A stretch of 64,000 nt of DNA. It comes from Palsa-504 sp963769715 (GTDB lineage: Bacteria > Actinomycetota > Actinomycetes > Streptosporangiales > Streptosporangiaceae). Below the pieces are notes generated by a model. It ran no database searches. It was not told the DNA's origin and saw only the letters and a list, made by a program, of their open reading frames with translations. A program made the translations under genes and the position numbers. Below, piece after piece: positions 29,853 to 38,997 of this stretch; the stretch's first letter is position 1; each line of letters begins with the position of its first letter. The stretch spans positions 1 to 64,000 of the forward strand of contig CAVYNE010000031.1 in NCBI GenBank assembly GCA_963769715.1, in the 5' to 3' direction.

Positions 29853-30490
29853 TCGCGGCCGGCCGACTGCTCAGTCATCGCGACCACGCCGACGACCTGG
29901 GCCTGGGTCATGCTGAGGTCGACGCCGATGGCCAGCGCGGCGTGCCGCTCAGATTCGGTGAGCGGGCCGTCCGCCATGGCGATGCGGATCACCTCGGCCA
30001 GGTACCACTCCCTGGCCTGGATGGTGAGCTGCGCCCCGACCTGGTTCAGGGCCGGGCGGATGGCCTCGAACGGCTGCATGAGATCGGCGTTGAGCATGGC
30101 CTCGTCGTAGCCATTCACCCCCGATCCGATGACCGCCTCGATCGCCCGCTGCCGCGAGATCGGGCTCGCCGGATCGCCGGACCGCAGCATGGCCGATACG
30201 GCGGCCCGCATGCCGGCGGGCAGCGCCGCCTGCATCTGCGCCGTGGTCGGCTGGCTGAGCACGTCCGTCACGTAACGGGTACGGCAGGTGGTGCACTGGA
30301 CGTGCTCGCCGACCGAGTTCAGCGGGATGACCGGGAGAAAGAACAGCGTCAACCACCGGCGCCCCGCTCGGTGCCGGTACTCCCGGTCCCCGCCGCAGCG
30401 GCGGCAGTAGAAGGTGCCTTGCGCGATCGTCCGGTAGAACACGCGCAAGCCAAAGATGATCAGCAACGTGAATCCCCTTCTGCCTACCAT
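29849..30490 (-). CDS. Zinc-ribbon / TerB-domain membrane-associated protein
   Basis: From the ATG at 30490 the protein is 213 residues. A hydrophobic start (MVGRRGFTLLIIFGLRVFYR) is followed by a zinc-ribbon with CRRCGG and CTTCRTRY, with a hydrophobic WLTLFFLPVIPL between the cysteine pairs. The C-terminal half resembles a TerB/tellurite-resistance helical domain (EWYLAEVIRIAMADGPLTESERHAALAIG). This architecture occurs in actinobacteria and its role is unknown. Its stop overlaps the end of the convergent GNAT gene. Confidence 0.68.
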   Translation of the reverse strand: MVGRRGFTLLIIFGLRVFYRTIAQGTFYCRRCGGDREYRHRAGRRWLTLFFLPVIPLNSVGEHVQCTTCRTRYVTDVLSQPTTAQMQAALPAGMRAAVSAMLRSGDPASPISRQRAIEAVIGSGVNGYDEAMLNADLMQPFEAIRPALNQVGAQLTIQAREWYLAEVIRIAMADGPLTESERHAALAIGVDLSMTQAQVVGVVAMTEQSAGRD

Positions 30491-30692
30491 CCGGCACACT
30501 CCCCGCAAGCACCCGGCCGCAGGCGTGTACCCTCGCCTTTTCGGTACAGGTAAATCCATCATGTCGCCGCCGACCCCCGCGACACCGTTGCCGATGCCGA
30601 TCCGATACCTCATTTTTCGGCTGACGTCCACATGACCTCGGGTGACGCGGTATCTTCGCGTGACTGCTGAGGTTGACGGGTCTGGTTAGCAC

Positions 30693-32327
30693 TCACCTTG
30701 TGCTTTGAGGCGCCGGGGTATTAACGGTATTGGCTGGGGGGCTGTGGCTGTGCAGCACCTTGGTCTTGTCGGGGTTCCAGGCGGTGGTGGTCCCGTCGGG
30801 GTTCAGGACCAGGGTCCAGCCCCACCGGTGGATCACGACCTGGTGGTGAAACCAGCACAATAGAACACAATCTCGAACGCTGGTCTTGCCGCCGTTCTTC
30901 TTGTGCTTGACGTGGTGGACCTGGCAGGCCGACGCGGGCTGGTTGCACCTCCCGGCCCACTGGCAGTGCTTGTCGCGCAGGATGACCGCGTTGCGGATCG
31001 CAGGCCGGGATGGTCTCGGAGTAGCCGATGTCCAGCGGCAGGCTCGGCCCGCCCAGCCGGGCGCCGAGCTGCCGGCGCCGCAGGAACGACGCCAGCCCGC
31101 CGGGACCCGACAGGAGGTCCACGGCCTTGCCGATGATGGCCTGCTCGAGGGCTTCCCACGCCCGCGTGGTGTCGGGGCGGGACGCGGCCTGCGCCTGGCC
31201 GCCGTCGCCGCCAGTGTCGTACTGGCTGACGCTGAGGAAGTGGATGGCGATAAAAAAAAAAAAAAAAAAAAAACCAAAGCCGTGATACGGAGGCGGTCGA
31301 GCTCGACGCACAGCCGCACCAGGTCATCCAGGGCCGCCGGGGTTCACTCGCCGGTCACGATCGGGGCCATGGCCGCGTCGCACGCGATGGCCTCGGCGGC
31401 GTCGCCGTCCAGCCACGCGCGCCGTCACTGCCGCCCGCCGAGGCTTCGGCCCGGTGCCCGGCCCACCCGGCGCGCACCCGCTGGTCCACTCCTCCAGCAG
31501 CGCCGAGCTGCCGTCCAAGACCATGAGGTCGGCCAGGGAGATATGCCCCCAGGCTTTGACGGGCTGCCCGGCCCGCTCCGGCAGCAGCCCCGCGGCCACC
31601 AGCCGCTGCATCGCCTCGTGCAGCGCATCGTGGTACCGCTGAGCGTAACTGCGGGTATCCTCCGCGCCCGCCGGGGCGGACAGCGCGTCCAGCACCGAAC
31701 CCACGACCGAGGCGCACTGCGGGGTCAAATCGCCGGTCAGGACGCCCGCGCCCTCGAACGTGGTCTCCACCTTGACGGACTGGTCCTCGAACGCCTGATC
31801 CTGGTCTTTGCCAGGGTCCGCGGGCAGGGACCGGGCGTAGATCTCCCCGGCCAGCCCGGCCAGGTCCCGCACGCCCATCCCCCTCCCCGCGGCGACGACC
31901 AGGATCGCGTCCGCCGCCTCCCGGCAGTCCTCCGGGAGCTTGTCGGTCCACTGGCAGATCATCCGGGCGTATGACTCGGACATCTCCCCGGCGGCCAGCA
32001 CCCGCGCGACCTGCGGGTGCGCGGCCCCCTCCGGACCCACGCGGTATAGCCGACCGCGGTGCCCTTGGTGATCCCGGTGCGGTTGATCAGCCACGCCTTC
32101 GGGCTGTAGTCCGCGTCGGCCGAGTATCCCTGCCCGGTGGTGAACGCGGCCAGGATCGAGGCCCGGGCGGCGGTACCCATCGAGTTGGCCTGCTCCAGGA
32201 TCTGCAGGCACCGAGCCTGGGTCTCCGCCGCCATCGCGGTGGCGTCCGCGGCCGCGAGGTAGCGCAGCGCGGCCTGCAGCATGTCCATCGCCTCGCTCGC
32301 GCTGCCCGGCGGGACGGCACTACCCAT
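30693..32327 (-). pseudogene. DUF222/HNH endonuclease (13E12-like), multiply frameshifted
   Basis: The start is the ATG at 32327 (MGSAVPPGSASEAMDMLQAA) behind GGAGGTGA. Fragments of one protein follow in changing frames: SPKAWLINRTGITKGTAVGYTAWV; AHPQVARVLAAGEMSESYAR; WLDGDAAEAIACDAAMAPIV; AALDDLVRLCVELDRLRITAL; LLSGPGGLASFLRRRQLGAR. The C-terminal HNH motif reads CQVHHVKHKKNGGKTSVRDC, then WFHHQVVIHRWGWTL. Frames change near 32035, near 31480-31400, near 31345 and again around 31000, and a 22-A run at 31252-31273 interrupts it. DUF222/HNH proteins are a large family of uncertain role in actinobacteria. The number of breaks argues for a pseudogene, although sequencing errors may contribute. 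Confidence 0.82.
31252..31273 (+). repeat. Homopolymer run of 22 A
   Basis: An uninterrupted A22 (T22 on the coding strand) lies inside the HNH pseudogene, in sequence otherwise about 70 percent G+C. On the coding strand it would encode a run of phenylalanines just after RLRITALV. Confidence 0.95.
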
Positions 32328-32587
32328 CTCGTCTCTCACCTCCTTCCGGGATGCTCGCGAGCCACAGATAACTCCTCTCCCCGGCCATCCCGGCCGGCTA
32401 TATCTTCACTTCTTGTTCGATTATAGCGGCTGACGATGACATTCCTGGAACCTACTGAGTCTGGTTTTATTATGCGGCTTCTGATATTCGTAAATGCGGG
32501 AATGCCGCGGGGGGCAGAGTATAAATAACGCGCAAGCGGCGGATAACGGGTGGCGGAGTGCGGAAGGGGATGCGGTTCGCTGGGGTT

Positions 32588-33583
32588 ATGGGCATTGAGC
32601 GGTTCGAGGCGGAGGGGGACGCGCAGCGGATCGCGGCCTGCTACGAGATCCTCGACGCGACCATGATGGCGGACGATCCTGATATTCCGGTGATGCCGCG
32701 ACAGGTGTTCGAAGGATGGCTGAAGACCGGCTGGGTGGGTGACCCGCGGGAAACCTGGCTCGTGGCCGACCAGGACGGCGTGGCGGGCTGGTATCTGCTT
32801 GAGCTGCCGGTCCGGGACAATAAGCACCTCGGGGTCCTGGACCTCAGGGTTCGCCCGGACCGGCAGCGGCGCGGGCACGGCACGGCCCTGCTGAGGCACG
32901 CCGCCGGGCGGGCGCTCGCCGACGGCCGGAGCCTGCTGACCGGGTACGCCTGCGCCGGGTCGCCAGGTGAGGAATTCGCCCGGTCGTTCGGCGCGACCGG
33001 CGGGCTGGCGGAAATCCATCGCGTGCTCGACCTGAACACGGTGGCTGCCGGGCACCTGGCCGAACTGCGCGCCGAGGCCCAGCGGGCGGCGGCCGGCTAC
33101 TCCCTGATCTCCTGGATCTCGCCGGTGCCCGAGCAATACGTGCACCAGGTCGCCGAGATCAGCGGACTGCTGTACGACGCGCCTCATGACCCGAGCGTGC
33201 AGGCGTGGGTATGGGACGCGGCCCGGGTCCGCGACACCGAACGGCGGATGCGGCTGCAGGGCGTGCGGGCGCACACCGTGGCGGCGCGCCACGACGCCTC
33301 CGGTGAGCTGGGCGGCTTTACCCAGGTCGAGGTCGGCCTGGAGCAGCCGGACCGGGGGTTCCAGGCGCTGACCGCAGTCGTCCGGGCGCACCGCGGGCAC
33401 CGGCTCGGGCTGCTGCTCAAGCTGGCCATGATGGAGCTGCTGGCGGAGGCCGAGCCGCAGGTGCGGCGGCTGTTCACGACGAACACCGAGACCAACGAGC
33501 ACATGATCGCGATCAACGAGAGGCTCGGCTACCGGGTGCTCGGCCAGCCCGTCCGGTCCTGGGAGCTGCCGACCGCCAGGTAA
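32588..33583 (+). CDS. Double-GNAT acetyltransferase-like protein (paralogue B)
   Basis: The likely start is the ATG at 32588 (MGIERFEAEGDAQRIAACYE), which aligns with paralogue A, although in-frame starts lie upstream. The first GNAT half has LDLRVRPDRQRRGHGTALLRHA with an intact R-x-x-G-x-G/A motif. The second half has VVRAHRGHRLGLLLKLAMMEL and TNTETNEHMIAINERLGYRVLG. It is colinear with the protein at 28830, pointing to a duplication that later diverged or was split by the TerB and HNH genes. Both are transcribed in the same direction. Era follows, convergent, nine bases away. Confidence 0.78.
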   Translation: MGIERFEAEGDAQRIAACYEILDATMMADDPDIPVMPRQVFEGWLKTGWVGDPRETWLVADQDGVAGWYLLELPVRDNKHLGVLDLRVRPDRQRRGHGTALLRHAAGRALADGRSLLTGYACAGSPGEEFARSFGATGGLAEIHRVLDLNTVAAGHLAELRAEAQRAAAGYSLISWISPVPEQYVHQVAEISGLLYDAPHDPSVQAWVWDAARVRDTERRMRLQGVRAHTVAARHDASGELGGFTQVEVGLEQPDRGFQALTAVVRAHRGHRLGLLLKLAMMELLAEAEPQVRRLFTTNTETNEHMIAINERLGYRVLGQPVRSWELPTAR

Positions 33584-33592
33584 GTCAGTGGT

Positions 33593-34507
33593 TCAGTCGT
33601 AGAAGCCCAGGCGGCGGAGCTGCTTGGGGTTGCGCTGCCAGTCCTTGGCGATCTTGACGTGCAGGTCGAGGTAGACCTTGGTGCCGAGAAGCGCCTCGAT
33701 CTGGCGGCGGGCCCGGCTGCCCACCTCCTTCAGCCGCGCTCCCCCGGTACCGATGACGATGGCCTTCTGGCTCGACCGCTCCACGTAAAGCTCGGCGTGC
33801 ACGTCGGTGAGGTCGGCACGGCCCGGCCGCGGTCCCATCTCCTCGACCACCACCGCGATCGAGTGCGGCAGCTCGTCCCGCACCCCGTCCAGCGCGGCCT
33901 CCCTGATCAGCTCGGCGACCATGATCTGCTCGGGCTCATCGGTCAGCTCGCCGTCCGGGTACAGGGCCACGCCCTCGGGCAGGTGCGAGACCAGCACGTC
34001 GGCGAGCACGTCGAGCTGGAACCCGGTCACGGCCGAGACCGGAACCACGTCGGCCCAGTCGCCCAGGGCGCTCACCGCCACCAGCTGTTCGGCCACCCGC
34101 TCGGGCGACACCCCATCGCACTTGGTCACCACCGCCACGACCGGGGTCTTCTTCACGTTCTCGAGCTCGCGGGCGAAGAACCGGTCGCCCGGGCCGACCG
34201 GATCGGTGGCCGGGATACAGAACCCGATCACGTCGACTTCAGCGAGCGTGGACCTGACCAGGCTGTCCAGATGCTCGCCGAGCAGGGTCCGCGGCTTGTG
34301 CAGGCCAGGCGTGTCCACCAGGATCAGCTGCGCGTCCGGGCGGTGCACGATGCCGCGGATCACCCGCCGGGTGGTCTGCGGCCGGTCGCTGGTGATCGCG
34401 ACCTTGGCACCTACTAGCGCGTTCGTCAGCGTCGACTTGCCGACGTTCGGGCGGCCCGCGAGGCAGGCGAACCCGGAGCGGAAGGCGGCTGACGGAGGAT
34501 GGCTCAC
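33593..34507 (-). CDS. era: GTPase Era
   Basis: The 304-residue protein has an N-terminal GTPase domain: G1 GRPNVGKSTL (residues 18-27), then SDRPQTTRRVIRGI, VDTPGLHKPR and VVTKCD. A C-terminal KH domain follows, with ELYVERSSQKAIVIGTGGARLKEVGSRAR and a final LHVKIAKDWQRNPKQLRRLGFYD. Era binds the 3' end of 16S rRNA and assists 30S maturation. It lies in the conserved phoH-ybeY-corC-cdd-era order, with an intact frame. Confidence 0.96.
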   Translation of the reverse strand: MSHPPSAAFRSGFACLAGRPNVGKSTLTNALVGAKVAITSDRPQTTRRVIRGIVHRPDAQLILVDTPGLHKPRTLLGEHLDSLVRSTLAEVDVIGFCIPATDPVGPGDRFFARELENVKKTPVVAVVTKCDGVSPERVAEQLVAVSALGDWADVVPVSAVTGFQLDVLADVLVSHLPEGVALYPDGELTDEPEQIMVAELIREAALDGVRDELPHSIAVVVEEMGPRPGRADLTDVHAELYVERSSQKAIVIGTGGARLKEVGSRARRQIEALLGTKVYLDLHVKIAKDWQRNPKQLRRLGFYD

Positions 34508-34584
34508 CCATCAATTCTCGCGCATGTCCGGTGGGCGGGAACCATGGCTCGTTCGGCCCAAAAAATGACCGCTCGGCGGGTCGC

Positions 34585-34941
34585 TTAGGGGGCCAGGATC
34601 TCGCGGACGGTGCCGTCGGGGGCGGCGCGGAACACGGTCGCGTCGGGGCCGAGGTCGCGGACCACGGCGAGGTCGCCCGGGTCCAGATCGCCCTCGCTGA
34701 CCAGGGCGGCCGCCTCGAGCTTCTGCGCGCCGCTGGACACCGCCATGGCCACCGCCAGGCGCAGCGCGGACAGCCGCAGCGACGGCAGGGCCACCGCGGC
34801 GGCGGTATAGGTCCGGCCAGTCTCGTCGCGGACCGCCGCGCCCTCGGACGCCGCTACTCGCGCCCGGGTAGACCGGGCCAGGGTGATGATCTTGAGGTCC
34901 TCGGCCGCGGGCGTCACTGCCCCAGGAGTTACATCGCTCAC
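34585..34941 (-). CDS. Cytidine-deaminase-fold protein without zinc ligands
   Basis: From the GTG at 34941 the product is 118 residues: a short helix (EDLKIITLARSTRARV), then EGAAVRDETGRTYTAAAVALPSLRLSALRLAVAMAVSSGA. Position, size and the R-T-Y-T-A-A-x-V strand fit the cytidine deaminase-like gene that sits between corC and era in actinobacteria. The catalytic H/C-A-E and P-C-x-x-C motifs are absent: the equivalent of C-A-E-R-x-A is S-A-L-R-L-A and there is no cysteine at all. A deaminase reaction is therefore unlikely; a structural or regulatory role in the ribosome-maturation cluster is conceivable. Ten bases separate it from corC. Confidence 0.75.
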   Translation of the reverse strand: MSDVTPGAVTPAAEDLKIITLARSTRARVAASEGAAVRDETGRTYTAAAVALPSLRLSALRLAVAMAVSSGAQKLEAAALVSEGDLDPGDLAVVRDLGPDATVFRAAPDGTVREILAP

Positions 34942-34951
34942 CTTGCTGAGT

Positions 34952-36233
34952 TTACGACGCGGCGTCCTCGACCCGTTCCACCAGCACCGCAACGATCTTG
35001 TTGCGCCTGCCAGCCAGGTTCTCCGCGGTGAGCCGCAGGCCGCGGACGGTCGCTGTCGAGCCCGCGATCGGAACCCGGCCGAGCTGGTGGGCGAGCAGCC
35101 CGGCCACCGTCTCCACGTCCAGATCGTCGAGGTTGACGCCGAACAGCTCGCCGAGCTCGGTCACCGACAGCCGGGCGGTGACCCGGGCGGCGTGGTCGGA
35201 GAGCCACTCGACCGGGGGCTGCTCGTTGTCGTACTCGTCGGTGATCTCACCGACGATCTCCTCGAGGATGTCCTCGATGGTGACCAGCCCGGCGGTCCCG
35301 CCGTACTCGTCGATCACGATGGCCACGTGGTTCCGCTGCGCCTGCATCTGGCGGAGCAGTTCGTCCACCGGCTTGCTGTCGGGCACGTAGCTGGCCGGGC
35401 GCATCACCGTGGCGACCTTCTCGGTGGCCTCGGCGCCCGGGTGCTCGTGACTCCAGGCCACGATGTCCTTCAGGTAGGCGATGCCGACCACGTCGTCCTG
35501 GTTCTCACCGACCACAGGGATCCGGGAGAAGCCGCTGTCCAACGTCAGGGAGAGCGCCTGCTCGACGGTCCGGTCGCTCTCGATGAACACCATGTCGGTG
35601 CGGGGCACCATGACTTCCCTGACGATGGTGTCGCCGAGCTCGAACACGGAGCGGACCATGTCCCGCTCGCCCGGCTCGATGCCGTTCCTGCGTTCCAGGT
35701 AGTCGACGAGGCCGCGCAGTTCGGACCGGTCCACGGGGGAGACCTTCGTGGTCCACCAGCGGCCGGGTCCGGCGGGTCGGCGGCATGGCGTTGCCGCACG
35801 CGACGAGCAGCCTGGGCAGCGGGCCGAGCGCCCGGGTCAGCGGGAACAGGAACGCGGCCGCGCGCTCGGCGGTACGTTCGGTCCGCGGTCCGACTCGCCC
35901 GGTTTGCGGGCGCACGCCGGTCAGCACGTAGCGCAGCCCGATCACCACGGCGAGCGCGGCCAGCACCGCGCGCCAGTCGTCGCCGAGCCAGCGGACAAAC
36001 GCCGCCGTGACCAGCACCGCGGCGAGGATCTCGCAGATGGCCCGGAGCAGGAGCAGCACGCTCAGGTAGCGGGGCAGGTCGGCGGCCACGGAGCCCAGCC
36101 GGCCCTGGTGCTCGGGCCGTTCGGCCACCCCGGTGGCGGAAACGAGCGCCAGCGCGGCCTCCGCGTTCGCGCACCAGCCAGCCACGAGGGCGAGCACGGC
36201 CGCGGCGACCAGCAGCCACGCTGGAGGGGTCAT
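34952..36233 (-). CDS. CorC/HlyC-type CBS-domain membrane protein, frameshifted as read
   Basis: The N-terminal half (MTPPAWLLVAAAVLALVAGW..., from 36233) has three or four transmembrane helices of the CNNM/DUF21 kind. The C-terminal half has two CBS domains (ELGDTIVREVMVPRTDMVFIE, FSRIPVVGENQDDVVGI, HVAIVIDEYGGTAGLVTIEDILEEI) and a CorC/HlyC domain. One extra C in a C5 run near 35740 breaks the frame between the two (restored EGLPVDRSELRGLVDYL). Corrected length is about 426 residues. These proteins are implicated in magnesium/cobalt efflux. The start codon overlaps the ybeY stop (ATGA), so translation is coupled. Confidence 0.88.
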
Positions 36234-36718
36234 AATCCGGGTCGGCCCTTCGTATCCCGCCACAACTTCAGGACCTGATCCTGGGTGCCGAACATGGCGG
36301 CGTGCTCTTCGGGCTCGGCGTGGTCGTAGCCGAGCAGGTGCAAGATGCCGTGCACGCACAGCAGCTCGAGCTCGTCCTGGGTGGAGTGGCCGGCCTTGTC
36401 CGCCTGTTCGGCCGCGACCTGGGGGCACAGCACCACGTCGCCGAGCAGCCCGGGATCGGCGCCCGGGGCTGGATCGGCGCGGTTGCCGCCCAGGTGCGGC
36501 GGCCGCAGTTCGTCCATGGGGAAGGCGAGCACGTCCGTCGGCCCCGGCTCCCCCATCCACCGCTCATGCAGCTCGGTCATGGTCCGCTCGTCGACGAGCA
36601 GCACCGAGAGTTCGGCTAGCGGGTGGATCTGCATCTGGTCCAGCGTGAACCGCGCGACCGCGGCCAGCCCCACCTCGTCGACGTCGATGCCCGCCTCGTT
36701 GGCGATATCGATGCTCAT
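36230..36718 (-). CDS. ybeY: Endoribonuclease YbeY
   Basis: The ATG at 36718 (MSIDIANEAGIDVDEVGLAAV) gives 162 residues. The signature zinc-binding motif HGILHLLGYDH lies near residue 125, preceded by GDVVLCPQVAAEQA and TDVLAFPMDE, all as in the UPF0054/YbeY family. It matures the 3' end of 16S rRNA and acts in ribosome quality control together with Era, encoded nearby. It sits eight bases after phoH and overlaps corC by four bases. Confidence 0.94.
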   Translation of the reverse strand: MSIDIANEAGIDVDEVGLAAVARFTLDQMQIHPLAELSVLLVDERTMTELHERWMGEPGPTDVLAFPMDELRPPHLGGNRADPAPGADPGLLGDVVLCPQVAAEQADKAGHSTQDELELLCVHGILHLLGYDHAEPEEHAAMFGTQDQVLKLWRDTKGRPGL

Positions 36719-36725
36719 GCCCCGT

Positions 36726-38891
36726 CTAGCTGCCTTTCCGCTTGCGCGTCCCGGCCGGGGCGAGCTGACGTTCGTGGGCGTCGTAGCGCTCGTACGCGTC
36801 GACGATCTTGCCCACCAGCCGGTGCCTGACGACATCATGGCTGGTCAGCCTCGCGAAGTGGATGTCCTCGATGCCGTCGAGGATGTCCTGGACGATACGC
36901 AGCCCGCTGACCTGGCCGGTCGGCAGGTCGACCTGGGTCACGTCGCCGGTGACCACCACCTGAGAGCCGAAGCCCAGCCGGGTGAGGAACATCTTCATCT
37001 GCTCGGCCGTAGTGTTCTGCGCCTCGTCCAAGATGATGAACGAGTCGTTCAGGGTGTTGTGCGTCAGCAGGAAGTCCTCGGTCGTGTAGAGGGAATCGGC
37101 CGCTGCCACCGAGATGCAAACCGCCTCCGCCGTGCCGGCCGGCTCGATGCTCTCGATGAAACGCATCGGACGCCCGCCGCCGCCTGCCGCGTTGTACGCG
37201 TCGCGCTTCCGGGTGAGGCGGAACGGCTCGATGCCTTCTGGGAGCCGGATGTCGATGATGTGCGCGTCGTGGCGGTGGTAGACGGGGCGTCCCTTGGCCA
37301 GGCCCGGAGCGCGGTCGGCGGCGGGGCGGGTGCGGTGGTAGGCGACGCCGCCCAGGGAGCGGACCAGGAAGATGACGTCGTCACGCAGGCGGGGCGAGGT
37401 GGTCGTGTACTGGATGCGGCAGGTCCTGTTTCGCTGCGTGACGGGGCCGCCGTCGGTATCGAGCAGGCCCTGCAGGACGGCCAGGCGGACCTTGTGCGAG
37501 TTGTACAGGTAGAGCTCGGGCACGAACTTGGTGGTGGAGCGGGTGCCGTGAAGGCCGAGCCGACGCACCGCCCCGGTTACCGGGTTCTCGACGAGCGTGG
37601 TGGTGGCCCACGGTGATGTGAGTTGGCTCAGCATGTAGTTAGGGCCTTGCCTGGGTCGGACCTCGATCCCCGGCAGCAGTCGCTTCAACTCGTAGGCCAG
37701 CTCGGGATCGCCGGTGGCGAAGGTCGGTGTGGTCGCCCCGGTCAGGCAGCCGTCGCCGAGCAGCAGCCCCAGCGCGTAGGCGTCCATCGGGATCTCCCGG
37801 TACGGGAAGCGCACGGGCGCGCTATGCATCGGGAGTTCGTACCGGTGGTAGTGATTGGCACGCAGGTTGCCGATCATCTCGCGGGTGGACAGGACCCGGA
37901 GCGGCTTGCCGCGACGGCGATCGTCGCGGGTGGCCACGGCCCACAGATGGTCATCCGAGGCCAGCGTCGAGGCGCCGTCCTGAGTGGTGACCCGGTAGAT
38001 GTCCTTCTCCCCTTGGGGGTACACGCCGAGCACCGGCGTGGGCTCGCCGTTGGACCCGATGACCAGGTCACCGATGGCCAGCGAGCCGATCGGCCGGAAG
38101 CCCTCCGGGGTGAGCACGGGCGTTTCCACGGGTTGGCAGCGGCCACGCATGTACGCCAGGGGGGCGATCTCGATGGTGCCGGCGGCCATCAGACGCGGGA
38201 TGGAGTCCGGGTCGAGCATGTCGTGCAGCGCGTCGTAGAGGGGGCGCAGGTACGGGTCGATCTTCTCGTACAGGGTGCCGGGCAGGAAGCCGAGCCGCTC
38301 CCCTGCCTCCACCGCAGGCCGGGTCAGGATGATCCGGTTGACCTGCTTGGCCTGCAGCGCCTTGACCGCCTTGGCCATGGCCAGGTAGGTCTTTCCGGTG
38401 CCCGCCGGGCCGATGGAGAACACGATCGTGTGCTGGTCGATCGCGTCCGCGTAGCGCTTCTGGTTCAGCGTCTTGGGCCGGATCGTCCGGCCGCGGGCGG
38501 ACAAGATGCCGACGGTGAGCACGTCGGCCGGCCGGACGCCGCGCTCGGCCCGCAGCATGGCCGCGGTCCGCTCCACCGCGTCGGCCGTCAGGTCCGTGCC
38601 CTTGCGCAGCAGTTCGACAAGCTCGTCGAAGAGCGCAGTGACCAGGGCGGTCTCCGCCGGGGTCCCGGTCGCGGTGATCTCGTTGCCGCGCACGTGGATG
38701 TCGGCGTCGAACTCCCGCTCAATAACGTGCAGCAGTTCGTCACCGGAGCCGAGCAGGCTGACCATCGAATGATCAGCGGGTATCACGATCTTCACCTGAG
38801 ACCGCGGTTCGCCCTGGGTCCTGTTTTCGCGTTGCCCGTCGCCGTTGGAAGTGCTTTCGGCGCCTAGGTCATCGTTTCTGATATCTGTCAA
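36726..38891 (-). CDS. phoH: PhoH-like ATPase with an in-frame intein
   Basis: The 721-residue precursor has two extein parts. N-extein (residues 1-251): a KH-like IHVRGNEITATG segment and the P-loop SIGPAGTGKTYLAMAKAV (Walker A at 161-168), then LTRPAVEAGERLGFLPG and LAYMRGR. C-extein (613-721): TLNDSFIILDEAQNTTAEQMKMFLTR (Walker B) and VVVTGDVTQVDLP. Joining MRGR to TLND restores an ordinary PhoH of 360 residues. Residues 252-612 are an intein. PhoH proteins are cytoplasmic nucleotide-binding proteins, predicted RNA helicase-like partners of YbeY, whose gene follows after seven bases. Confidence 0.95.
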   Translation of the reverse strand: MTDIRNDDLGAESTSNGDGQRENRTQGEPRSQVKIVIPADHSMVSLLGSGDELLHVIEREFDADIHVRGNEITATGTPAETALVTALFDELVELLRKGTDLTADAVERTAAMLRAERGVRPADVLTVGILSARGRTIRPKTLNQKRYADAIDQHTIVFSIGPAGTGKTYLAMAKAVKALQAKQVNRIILTRPAVEAGERLGFLPGTLYEKIDPYLRPLYDALHDMLDPDSIPRLMAAGTIEIAPLAYMRGRCQPVETPVLTPEGFRPIGSLAIGDLVIGSNGEPTPVLGVYPQGEKDIYRVTTQDGASTLASDDHLWAVATRDDRRRGKPLRVLSTREMIGNLRANHYHRYELPMHSAPVRFPYREIPMDAYALGLLLGDGCLTGATTPTFATGDPELAYELKRLLPGIEVRPRQGPNYMLSQLTSPWATTTLVENPVTGAVRRLGLHGTRSTTKFVPELYLYNSHKVRLAVLQGLLDTDGGPVTQRNRTCRIQYTTTSPRLRDDVIFLVRSLGGVAYHRTRPAADRAPGLAKGRPVYHRHDAHIIDIRLPEGIEPFRLTRKRDAYNAAGGGGRPMRFIESIEPAGTAEAVCISVAAADSLYTTEDFLLTHNTLNDSFIILDEAQNTTAEQMKMFLTRLGFGSQVVVTGDVTQVDLPTGQVSGLRIVQDILDGIEDIHFARLTSHDVVRHRLVGKIVDAYERYDAHERQLAPAGTRKRKGS
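37056..38138 (-). other. LAGLIDADG intein in PhoH (361 aa)
   Basis: The intein begins with Cys252 (CQPVETPVLTPEGFRPIGSL, block A) and ends VCISVAAADSLYTTEDFLLTHN, with the terminal His-Asn 611-612 followed by Thr+1. Block B has GASTLASDDHLW. Two endonuclease motifs are visible, ALGLLLGDGCLTG and LAVLQGLLDTDGGP, each with the expected acidic residue, so the homing domain may be functional. It interrupts the ATPase between MRGR and TLND, immediately before Walker B. The frame is intact throughout. Confidence 0.95.
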
Positions 38892-38997
38892 TTCGATGCT
38901 CTCGAAGACCCGGAGGACCGCCCCCCGAGCGTACTCAGCACCATGTTATCCGGGATCAGGCCTCTCCGGGGCAGTGCTGTCCAGGGCTGGGTGCCGG

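Noticed and set aside
36726..38891. A homing endonuclease gene inserted as a separate gene in phoH
   Set aside because: The frame is continuous and both intein splice junctions are present, so it is an intein within one protein.
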